A stretch of DNA of 64,000 nt from Phaseolus vulgaris. Its lineage: Eukaryota > Streptophyta > Magnoliopsida > Fabales > Fabaceae. Each line of letters starts with the position of its first letter. The stretch's first letter is position 1. The translations under genes were made by a program, and so were the position numbers. The notes below the pieces were generated by a model. The model saw nothing but the letters and a program-made list of their open reading frames with translations. It made no database searches and was not told the DNA's origin. Below, in pieces: positions 34,831 to 45,334 of the stretch. The DNA lies in NCBI RefSeq assembly GCF_000499845.2, contig NC_023758.2, positions 29,910,525 to 29,974,524 on the forward strand, in the 5' to 3' direction.

Positions 34831-34888
34831 AGAAACTTTATTTACGAATGAGCTCAGAGTGTCAAATAAGCATTAATAACAACATTCA

Positions 34889-37800
34889 TCATTCACTAGT
34901 AGACCTAATGCCCATATTTACAACATGACCAGTAAATGTTTTGGGCAATAACCCTTTTGGTAAAGGGTCAGCAATCATAAGATCAGTGTTAATATGTTCT
35001 ATTGACACTCTATGTTTCTGAACTTCTTCTTTAACGACAAAGTATTTCAATTCCATATGTTTAGCACCTTTGGAATACTTGTCGTTTTTAGAAAAGAAGA
35101 CGGCTACGGAGTTATCACAATAAATTCTCAGCGGCTTGGCAATACTGTCAACAATTCCAAGTCCTGAAACAAAATTCTGCAACCAATTAGCCTGAACTGT
35201 GGCCTCAAAGCATGCCACAAATTCAGCCTCCATGGTGGATGCAAAAATGACTGTCTGCTTCGTACTTTTCCATGAAATCGCTCCTCCGGCTAAAAGATAC
35301 ACATAACCAAATGTAGACTTTCCTGTATCCACGCAGCCAACAAAATCTGAATCTGTATATCCAATCACCTCAAGATGATTAGATCTTTTATAAGTAAGCA
35401 TGTGATCCTTCGTTCCTTGCAAGTATCTTAAAACTTTCTTTGCAGCTTTTCAATGATCCAATCCTGGATTACTCTGGTATCTACCTAGCATACCAACTGC
35501 AAAACTAATATCTAGTCATGTACAAGTTTGAACATACATTAAACTCCCAACAATAGATGCACAAGGTATATTCTCCATCTGTTTCCGTTCCAAATCATTC
35601 TTTGGACATTGGATGAGACTAAATTTGTCTCCTTTCTGTATTGGAACAAGAGATGTTGAACATTTATCCATTCTGAATCTCTCTAAAACTTTATTTATAT
35701 ATGCTTTCTGAGACAAACCTAACAGTCCTTGTTATCTATCACAAAAATATTTCTATTCTTATCACATAGTATGCGTCACCCATATCTTTCATCTCAAAGT
35801 TATTAGAGAGAAACCTCTTAGTCTCACTTAATAGACCAAGATCATTAGTTGCAAGCAAGATATCATCAACATACAGAATCAGGAATATAAACGATCACAA
35901 GGACACAATAGTATCATTGAACTTAAGATACCATTGTCTAGAAGCTTGTTTAAGCCCGTATATTGATTTCTTAAGTTTACACACCATGTGTTCCTTTCCT
36001 TCTTCAATGAACCCCACTAGTTGGTCCATATAAACATCCTCTTCTAAGTCCCCATTCAAAAAGGCAGTTTTGACATCCATCTGATGCAACTCAAGATCAT
36101 AATGAGCTACTAATGCCATGATAATTCTAAAGGAATCTTTCTTAGAAACAGGTGAAAATGTTTCCTTATAATCAATGCCATCCTTTTGAGTAAAACCTTT
36201 GGCAACAAGTCGGGCCTTGTAACGTTCGATATTGCCATGAGAGTCACGTTTAGTCTTAAAGACCTATTTACACCCGACTTTCTTGCATCCTTCTGGCAAT
36301 TCTATAAGGTCCCATACATCATTTTGTGCCATTGATTTAAGCTCATCTTTCATGGCATCTAACCACTTATCAGAATTATCATCATTGATGGCCTCTGAAA
36401 ATGAAACTGGATCATTATCAATACCTAAGTCATTTTCTGATTCTTGTAGATAAACCACATAATCATTCGAAATAGCAGACTTTCTTTCTCTTTAAGATCT
36501 TCTTAATACTATTTCTTGTGGTTGTTCTACTACAGGTTCATTGTTAACTTCATGATCATTAATTTGTTGTTCTTCTTCATCGTTGAGTGATTCAACTACA
36601 TTAGGAACAACAATACTTGAAGTAGAGGTACTAGTTAAAGGAACTTGTACTCTAACTTCCTTAATCTCCACATTTTGTGAAGTATCACTCCCACTGGTTT
36701 CACCATTTTCAATAAACCGTGCATTTCTAGATTCAACAATTCTTGTGCTATGGGTAGGACAATAAAACATATACCCTTTTGACTTTGTTGGATAACCAAT
36801 GAAATATCCACTGATTGTTCTTGCATCCAATTTCTTTTCTTACGGATTGTATATTATAACTTCTGCCTGACATCCCCAAACATGCAGGTGTCTTAAACTA
36901 GGTTTCCTTCTTGTCCACATTGCAAAAGGTGTCTTTTGAACTGCCTTACTAGGGACCCTGTTCAACAGATACATGGCAGTTTTTAAAGCATACATCCACA
37001 ATGAAACAGGTACAGTTGACTTACTTAACATGCTCCTAACCATATCCATTAAGGTTCGATTACACCTTTTTGAAACACCATTTTGTTGTGGTGTACCTGG
37101 CATTGTGTATTGAGCACAAATACCACGTCTCTCAAGGAACTTAGCAAACAGACCAGGGTGTTGTCCACTTTCATCATACTTTCCATAATATTCACCACCT
37201 CTATCTGACTTGACAATTTTCACCTTTCTGTCTAATTGTCTTTCCACTTCATTTATATAAACTTCTAAGGCATTCACTGCTTGCGATTTTTCATGTAGTA
37301 AATAGACATAACCATAACGTGAAAAATAATCAATAAAGGTGATAAAATACCTTTCTTTATTGAAATAACTTGCATCAAAAGGTCCACATATATCAATGTG
37401 TATAATTTCAAGAAGTTGAGTACTTCTTGTGGCTCCATTCTTTGTGTGTTTTGTTTGTTTGCCTTTAATACAATCCACACATACACTCAGATCAGTAAAA
37501 TCCAAACTTGGAAGTATTTCATTCTTTACTAATCTTTCCATCCTTTCTTTGAAAATATGTCCCAAACGTTTGTGCCACAAGAAAACAGAACATTCATTCA
37601 CCAAACTACGTTTAGTGCCAACATTATGATGTGAGGTCATAAGAGTTTCAGCATATAGATTATCGAGATTCAATCTATATAATTCATCATAAAGAGTACC
37701 AGATCCAATCAAATAGGTACGCTGATATAAACTGAAACATCCATTCCCAAATTTAAAAGAGTATCCTGCAACATCAAGTTTAGACAATGAAACTAAATTC

Positions 37801-38441
37801 CTAGATATACTAGGTACATAAAAAGTATCCATCAAGTCTAAATAAAATCCAGTGTCGAGGATTAAACGATAAGTCCCGACTGCTTCCACTGGAACCTTCT
37901 CTCTATTCCCCATGAAGACAAACTTTTCATTTGGCTTTATGGTTCGGGTTGAAAGGAATCCTTGCATCATGTTAGAAACATGAGTTGTGCATCCAGAATC
38001 AATCCACCAAGAATTATGTGGAACTTCAGTTAAGTTTGATTCAAAACATACATAATAAGTATTCATGGTGGTTGGTGTACTCATTAATATCTCAGCAAGA
38101 GACTTATCATCTTTTTGGGAGCGCTCTTCCACAAATTTCATAAATTCTTTTGCATTCTCGATTTTGGGAAGAGCAGACTTAATATTGTTTGCTATGCTCA
38201 TTCGCATAAACATCAGGCTAAGTCTATTTGACTTTTCCCAAGCGTTATAATGAGCTTTCTCCTCATTGCTACTATCATTAGTAATAGTAGCAGGTTTCTC
38301 GATTTGAATGGCCAAATCAAGATCCAATACACCTAAGTGAAATTGGACTTTTTCACTCCAGTCAGAAAAATTTAGACCATTAAAAACTGGAACAGACGTA
38401 GCTTGCGAATGTAAGGCTACAGAAACAGATATTGCAATCAC
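34889..38441 (-). pseudogene. Copia Gag-Pol pseudogene (TNT1-like arrangement)
   Basis: Gag start is near 38441-38400. Near 38050-38095 the Gag is fused directly to the sequence before the protease, so most of Gag including the zinc knuckle is missing. Then protease WWIDSGCTTH, GAG-pre-integrase WHKRLGHI, integrase core with FITFIDYFSRYGY and TPQQNGVSKRCNR (the usual E after VS/VA is K here). A stop follows at about 36837. Further pieces: 36492-36830, RT start 36264-36458 ending in a stop where tryptophan is expected, MDVKTAFLNGDLEEDVYM (36119-35895), LYVDDILL near 35873, and RNase H with TDSDFVG and WKSTKQT (35422-34889). Several stops and frameshifts make it inactive. Confidence 0.88.
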
Positions 38442-38782
38442 ACATGCTTAACGTTAATACTTCGAGTCATAAACTAAACATACAATACATATTCAGAAAA
38501 CATTGTATGTATACTAATGTTCTCCTTTGGGAGATTCATTAATACACAAAACATAATGATGCTAATAGTATTAACTTTATTTGGCAAGATATATGCATTA
38601 ACTAGAAACACTTGTTATCTTTGGATATACAAGCAAAACTAATAACACATATACTCACTACCAACAATCATATCCATTAATTATAAGGACAACTAATCAA
38701 CCTTTGGTTGATCCAAAAATTTCTTATAATAATGAATTTTCATTTACCCATATTTAAATAATTTAGCATCCATTCTATAGAT

Positions 38783-39105
38783 AATTGAAATAAAATTTAT
38801 CAGTAATCTGGAATTTAAATAAAACTTAAAGATTTGATCACTTTGGTGATTAACAAATCTATCATACAAATAATTCCAGAAATTATATCATTAATTGAAA
38901 TAAAATTCATCCATAACCTGAAATTAAATAAAACTTAAAGATTTGATCACTTTGGTGATTAACAAATCTATCCTACAAATAATTCCAGAAATTATATCAT
39001 TAATTGAAATAAAATTAATCTATAATCTAAAATTAAATAAAACATAAAGATTTGATCACTTTAGTGATTAAAAATCTATCATACAAATAATTCCAAAATT
39101 TCAAT
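38783..39105. repeat. 109-bp tandem repeat, about three copies
   Basis: GATTTGATCACTTTGGTGAT starts at 38831, 38940 and 39049. In each unit GATTTGATCAC and GTGATTAACAAATC can pair as a hairpin. It lies in the leader of the minus-strand Copia. Confidence 0.9.
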
Positions 39106-39639
39106 TTAAAATTGAATCCTTAAAGCGGAAAAATTAATTTTTTTTATTCTTCACTTTCAATCAATTAATTAAACTTTAATATAATGCAAATTAAATTACA
39201 TTATAACATAATAAAACTTTAATTAAAATTTGATAAAATCAATAATAAAATAAATGACGTAAAGAGCAGGAATGAATTCATGCGTTTCATTAATTGAATT
39301 CTTTTCATACATGCATTTCATTATTTTGTATTATAATATAATAAAATTTGAAAAAGACTTTAATTAAACTTTAACAAAAATAGTAATAAAATTGATAACG
39401 TAAAGTTGAGGGAATTAATAACGTAAGGTGCAGATAATTCATATATGGATTTTATTATATTATATTATAATATTTTGAATCCAACATTTGGTCACATTCC
39501 AGACGTGGACTTCCAAAAAAAAAAAAAACCTGATGACATAAGGTGCGGCGAATTAATTCATACATGCATGAGCCAAGCGCACCATCATTCACCGTATTGC
39601 AAACCTAGAACCATTCTTTTGGAAGACAATCATGCAACC

Positions 39640-40200
39640 AAAGGTACAAGTTTCTGCATTAGCATAAAGGGTTCACTTTCCCTCTTCAACCCCAACGCTG
39701 CACCAGGCCGTTCAGGGAGACCGCCACCGCGCCTCCAACCACAAACCATCGCGCCGGCCACTGCACAAACAATCGCGCGAACCACCGCGTCGCACCAGAC
39801 TTGAACCCCAATGCTGTCGCGTCCTAAGCCATGTTCACCGCACCATGGGCTCAATTCGATCCTTACAGATCCACGATCACCGCATGAAGAGGTGCGCAAA
39901 TATGGGTGGTGACGGAGAGGTGCACACCGAAAACGAGAGAGGCTGCGCGAGCGACGGTGGCTTGCGGTTCCGCGCCGACAGCGACTCCGATAATGGGTTC
40001 GGATACAGGGTGTTAACGTCGTTAATGGCGTTGGGTGCATATTAGGTTCTGTTATTGAGGAATAGAAACTTTGATCCATAAACCCTAATTTTAAAATTAG
40101 GGTTTTTCCATTGGGATTAATTAAATTGGGAACCGAATTAGGGTTCTTAAAATTATGGAAAAACATTAATGGAGAATCACAAAAATGAGCAATAAGGCTC
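39640..40200 (-). other. GC-rich leader of the minus-strand Copia
   Basis: On the minus strand an open frame runs from the primer-binding site (40211) to 39630. Its 39690-39990 part is much richer in G+C than the surroundings and reads as an arginine-rich peptide without known motifs. It is more likely untranslated leader than a gene. Confidence 0.5.
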
Positions 40201-40210
40201 TGATGCCACA

Positions 40211-40716
40211 TGTAAATTAAAACATGAATAAACGTAAATTGAACACATACAATAATGTTCTTATATAGATCTTATCATATCATGATTCTCACATATATCC
40301 ATACAATCAAGAAGGAATAGACAGTTACCTTGATCCATGAGTGATCCTACTTGAGCAATTACTTTATCTCCTTTGTCCCAATCTATCTCTTAGCAATTCC
40401 GTTCTTGTCACACACTTTCGTGATGGTTATCAGTGAGACAACTATTATTTGCAGAGACAGAACCCTATGACCTTTAGTTCCCAATCTCCATCAGATGTCA
40501 GTTTTCATTAAGTATATCATTAGATATATATTTCTCACGTTAACCAATGAACCCTTTATTCTATTATTATTATTAAATCATATTTGGGCCCAAAGCCCAA
40601 ACTCTAAGTCATGTGAGTCACTTTATAGAAATTAATTTACATAATTTTTTACAATGTAACACACTAATTCAAAGTTCAAAACAACTATCAAATATTAATA
40701 TATCACATTCCTAACA
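40211..40716 (-). repeat. 5' LTR of the minus-strand Copia (506 bp)
   Basis: TGTAAATTAA...CCTAACA on the plus strand (TG...CA). The minus strand carries a TATA-like CTATATAAG near 40258-40270, and the primer-binding site abuts it. Confidence 0.75.
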
Positions 40717-40719
40717 AAC

Positions 40720-41182
40720 TTAAAAGATTATACAAAATATTGTTAGGTACTATGTGCTCGTTTCAACCCAATTCAACCAAAAGTTTATACATAAAAAAAA
40801 TATTCTTATTTTTTAAAATTATTATCTCTCTAAAACTCAAAATCTTAATTCTGTTTATTTAGTTATTTTTTAGTTATTTTTCTATCTCTTTTTATCTATG
40901 ATTAGTTGATAAAAAGAGAATCTCTATTAATTTAAGTATACATTAATTAATATATTTATTAGTTACATCTGACTTTTGAATATTAACTTAGTGGAGTACC
41001 ACTTGAACATGTTTTTTTACTTGACATTTATTTTGAAAAGAGGGAATTGTTCTAACTCTTCATTCCTTATGTTTGAGCAATATAGATCACTTAAGATACC
41101 AATTCTTATGACGACTTCTTGCTAATTGTTATTGTACTGTTAGGCTGAAAGTTTAAGCCAAAAAGTATGTATAAAAAATTAA

Positions 41183-41225
<43 letters not shown>

Positions 41226-42970
41226 AATATGGTCAATGTAGCAAAGTCCATTATGATAGGGTTCAAACTAATAGGTGTGTATTTAAAAAGATATTAGGTA
41301 CAAAAAGAAAAACTCAAATAGGTTATGAGTGTAATAAGAAAATACTATAAATAAGACATCGGTCTAAGAGGTACGTAAAGTGATTTTTATCTGATAACTA
41401 TATCAAACTGATCTTCAAGTATTGCAGATACACACATCCAACCGTGAGAGGAGTTTGAGAGAAGAAACTGAAATGTCCAGTTGATCCAATCTAACTTAGG
41501 AAAATTGTCAACCTTAGGTCCAACATGAAGCAGGAGAACCCAATTCGAGAGTCCAATCCGAAAAGTCAACACATTCTACTTAAAGATAAATAATTTTTAA
41601 ACCCTTTATTTTTTTCTTACTCAAACTATCACCTGATTTCTTGAATTTTAAGAACCATTACTTGAATTACTAGTTCAACATTTAAATAATAAATCTCTAC
41701 CACAACATTAAGTAAAATTCGTTTACTTATCATTTGAACGAGATATGCTAAAGATAATTAATATTTTAAATTATAAAGTAATTATAATTTTTTTATTATA
41801 AATAATAAATAAAAATTATAAGTACAATTAATAATTTTGTATCTTTAAGCAAAATTGGTAATTATAATTATTTTTCTTATTGATATTTTATTTTGAACAA
41901 AATCTCCTTTAATGCATCAATAATTTTATGAATAAGCCAATGAAAATTAGAACATTTTTATCTTATATATTTTCATTAAGTAACTTTATAATAAGACTAT
42001 ACGTAGATATATGAAAATTTATTGTTGTTGTTACTGTAATAAAAAATTTAAATGTTTAAATTATATTATAATTAAAATTAGTACAATATTATACGCAAAT
42101 GCATAAAAAATTACTTTAAAACTGTAACATTTTTTAAAAAGTTCAATAAAGTATAAATTTCTTCTCATAAAATCCATTAGGAGAATAATTTAAAACTACA
42201 GCTCTATTAATATTTGATTAAAAAGAGTTGCTATAGTATATAATTGCAATACTATATACTTATTATTACTAAATATAGTATAGTATAATATACTTACTAG
42301 TTAAATTAATTTAATATATAGTTTACGTATGTATGGTAGTGACTTGTTAGCTTTTTATATATTGAAGATACAATAAGCCAAAGACATAATAAATGGATAA
42401 TAAATCCATCTGAAAAAGAAGACAATCTATTATTATATTATATTTTCTCCACGGTGCCCGAAACCTAATCTTTTTTCGTGTTTATTATTATTTTTCACGT
42501 GGGACTTTACAATTCTCTAACAAAAAGGACATTCTAAACATGTGGCTTTTGGAAGGGGCAATCAAACACTATGTAGGTGATGCAATTGCATAATGCATGT
42601 AGGATAAGATGCTACGCCACCAGCATTACAGCTACGAAAGATATACTCTACTTTTATTATTAACATATCATAGCTCAAATTTTTCCTTGTTTATTATTAT
42701 TATTATTGATTAGTTACATATAGCTTTCAAGGTAATAGAATGATTAATTAACAGAATGGTAAACTAATAGAACGATATAGTTACATATTAGCTATAACAC
42801 CTCACTAGTTGAAGTGGGAATATTAATATGTTGTTATGAAAATATTTAATTAGAATTAAAAGAAATATTTTTTTTTCTGAAAATATTTGTAAGAAGATAG
42901 TGCCACAGAATGCATACATACTTATTTATGAGTAACCATTTTATAAAATAAATATTTATTTTAATATATT
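40720..42970. other. AT-rich intergenic stretch, no gene seen
   Basis: An (AT)n microsatellite lies at about 41186-41222. A less AT-rich island at 42450-42660 contains a G-box-like CACGTGG near 42498 but no coding frame. Nothing else recognisable. Confidence 0.5.
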
Positions 42971-42976
42971 TAATTT

Positions 42977-43335
42977 CACTACAAGAAAATCATGAAATAC
43001 AAACTAATTTTTAGAAACAAAAAATAATTAGTTGCTATAGTGACTAAATTAGAGATTAAAAAGAATTTGATTTCTAAATTAGTTTATATTATTGTTAAAT
43101 GGTTTCTAAATTGATATCTAATTAGCAACCAAGGTTTTTGCTACTAAATTTAGAATATAAATAATTGGTAGTTAAAACATTGATAGCTAATTAGATATCA
43201 ATTTAGAAACTATTTAACAATAATAAAAACTAATTTTTTTTAGTCTCTAAAATAATATCTAATTTAGTCACTATAGCAACTAATTATTTTTTGTTTCTAA
43301 AAATTAGTTTCTATTTCATGATTTTTTTTGTAGTG
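42977..43335. mobile_element. CACTA-type MITE forming a full-length hairpin (359 bp)
   Basis: The ends are CACTACAAGAAAA and TTTTTTTTGTAGTG. The two arms are complementary along almost the whole length (for example CTAATTTTTAGAAACAAAAA and TTTTTGTTTCTAAAAATTAG; TTGCTATAGTGACTAAATTAG and its complement), with a short AT-rich centre. The terminal sequence is typical of CACTA superfamily elements in dicots. The flanking three bases (ttt and ttc) do not give a perfect 3-bp duplication. No coding capacity; the transcript would be a long double-stranded RNA. Confidence 0.85.
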
Positions 43336-43339
43336 TTCG

Positions 43340-43805
43340 TTCATGTTAAGAAAGAGTTTTAGAGAGATATTTTTTTAATGTTATTATAATAAACTAATGT
43401 AACTTTTCGAATAGGATAATGAAGTTCTAGAAGAAGGTTGTGTAACCAACAATACTCACATATTGCTTTGGTGGCCCTCAACTCTCAACATTTGTATTAG
43501 ATCACGACACAATAATCAAATGTCTAGTGTGTGGACGTTCTTCTCAATTTACTAAGAAATAAGATTTTTGTTGAGAATGAATATAGATGTAAGCTTGGTG
43601 AAATAACAATGTGCTTGAGGGCATGCATGCATTACTCCATTAGGTTATGCATGAATAAGAAAATCTGCTAAACAACGTAGGAAATTTCTTTTTTCTTTTT
43701 TATCAATAAAACAACGTAAGAAATGTCATGTCTTGTGAAAGTAAGATACTACAGGGAGGTGTCTGCAAGATTGTGATAATAAGAAGGATCATCATAAGAT
43801 GTGTT
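43340..43805. other. Spacer between the MITE and a Copia fossil
   Basis: No coding frame or repeat recognised. Confidence 0.5.
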
Positions 43806-44370
43806 AGAATGAGCACTTAGTTTTGGTTTTGTATCAACTAGTGTGAGATTGGGCTTGAATGATGACATGTCAATCTTGTTCTACGATCTCTTTAACGTAC
43901 TTTCTTTGAGATAAAAACAAAGCATCAACATAATCAGAATGTGTAGGATCTCGAAATATGATATGCTTGCTTGAACATGTACAACAACTATTTATTTAAC
44001 AAATAAGCATAGCAAGAATGTGAGGTCTCAAAAACTCATAGGTTGATGCATGTATGCAATTTCTTTGGGTTTCCATGCAAAAATGCATTCTTAACATTAA
44101 GCAAGTGGATAAGTCAACAATAGAGAGAGCTAAGTTGTGAATAGTGTGAATAATTACTAGATTAACCACAAGGTTATAAATGTTTGACCACAATCCATTC
44201 TGACTTGTTGAATGTGACCTTTACCTACAAGACGAGCTTTAGGTCTTTATGTTAAAAAATTGACATAAAATGAATCACATTAGCATTAGGTGGATGAGGC
44301 ACCCACTCCCATATTTTATTATTAATAAGGGCATTATACTCATCCTCCATGCTCAATTTCCAATTCAAGT
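43806..44370 (-). pseudogene. Fossil of a Copia reverse transcriptase
   Basis: No long frame remains, but the minus strand shows ordered reverse-transcriptase segments: NWKLSMEDEYNALINNKIWE from 44365, then WVPHPPNANVI (to about 44270), VKNAFLHGN near 44105-44079, and LSQRKYVKEIVEQ near 43910-43872. These match, in order, the N-terminus of the Copia RT domain, its second conserved block and the region after YVDD. Stops and frameshifts separate them, and the stretch that should hold YVDD is missing or unrecognisable. Confidence 0.75.
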
Positions 44371-44399
44371 AATTTGATCAAACAAAGGATATGAGGAAG

Positions 44400-45060
44400 A
44401 GGTAATTTGACAACACAAGTAAAAATATTATATTTTTTGTTGGGCCTAGTAATTGGATGTTAGGCTTGAATTGGAGGTGGCGAGAGATGTGTTTAGGCCT
44501 GGAATCGACAACCTAGTAACAATAGGATTAAAGGAGTGTGATGGATTAGACATAGGGTTGTTATATGTTGTGTTTTGAAAATGTTATGTGAAGATGTGTG
44601 AGGACAAAAGATAATATAATGAATGACCGTGAGACCGTGTGTGTGCATTTTGAAGAGTTCAACGCATGTCACATATTGAACGCTCTCTAATTTTAGGATG
44701 ACAAAGTTATGGTTCTTGATATTAGAAACTACAAGAGTTGTGTGAAAGGTTTTAGAGACAAGCATGATGGTTGTCAAGAGAAGAGAAATAAATATAAAAG
44801 ATGTGACGAAAGAGGGGGAGGATTATACACTATCTCATAGCATGAAAAATGTTTTTCCTTATTTATTTTTGAGTTATATATAACTTATATAAAACAAAAT
44901 AATAAACTATAATAAAAATAAACTAATATAATCATAATAATAAACTATAATAATGACAAACTAATATAATCATAATAATAAACTGATATAATGATATACA
45001 AACACTAACAATAATATATAGTATACTGCTAATATTAAGGCAACAATATATTGCATATTA
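44400..45060. repeat. Spacer with short AATAAT/AAACTA tandem repeats
   Basis: About 44890-45000 holds two to three copies of a roughly 39-bp unit (AAACTAATATAATCATAATA plus ATAAACTATAATAATGAC). The rest has no coding signal. Confidence 0.55.
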
Positions 45061-45064
45061 ACTA

Positions 45065-45330
45065 TGTTGGATATCTTATATCGACTAAAATTGAAGATAT
45101 TTCATAGTGTATAAGTGGGTGCAAACCTCACCTTATAAGTCGATTTTGTAAGATTGCGTTAGACTTAAAGTTTAATTTTTAATATGATGTTAGAGTAATT
45201 TAAAATCTATCATAATGAGAGTGTGTTGAGTTTATGAGATCACCCTTTCATCAGATCACCTATAAATATATTCTCACGCACGAGTTGGTAAATGTCGACA
45301 TGAGGGAATGTGTTCGAGGATCTCACAACA
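45065..45330 (+). mobile_element. Relic of a small LTR/TRIM-like element
   Basis: It begins TGTTGGATATC and ends CTCACAACA. The stretch GTATAAGTGGGTGCAAACCT and ACTTAAAGTTTAA..AATATGATGTTAGAG resembles a widespread dicot LTR ending in a tRNA-Met primer site, here mutated from TGGTATCAGAG. The family assignment is from memory; no target duplication was found. Confidence 0.4.
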
Positions 45331-45334
45331 ACTA

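Larger units (their letters stand above)
34840..40716 (-). mobile_element. Decayed Ty1/copia element, minus strand, 3' LTR not found
   Basis: Reading right to left: a 506-bp LTR (40716 to 40211), a primer-binding site TGGCATCAGAGC (about 40208-40197), a long leader, then Gag-Pol remnants ending near 34889. No copy of the LTR was found left of 34889, so the element is truncated there or its 3' LTR is unrecognisable. The left boundary is approximate. Confidence 0.75.

Noticed and set aside
39445..40045. Plus-strand frames of 119 and 66 codons
   Set aside because: They lie antisense in the GC-rich leader of the minus-strand Copia and show no domain.
41138..41573. Possible solo LTR (TGTTAGGCTGAAAG ... 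GTCAACACA)
   Set aside because: No matching 5-bp target duplication (tgtac against cattc or ttcta) and no second copy in the window.
42450..42660. Possible conserved non-coding or microRNA island
   Set aside because: Only a composition change and one G-box; no hairpin with a clear mature arm could be identified by eye.
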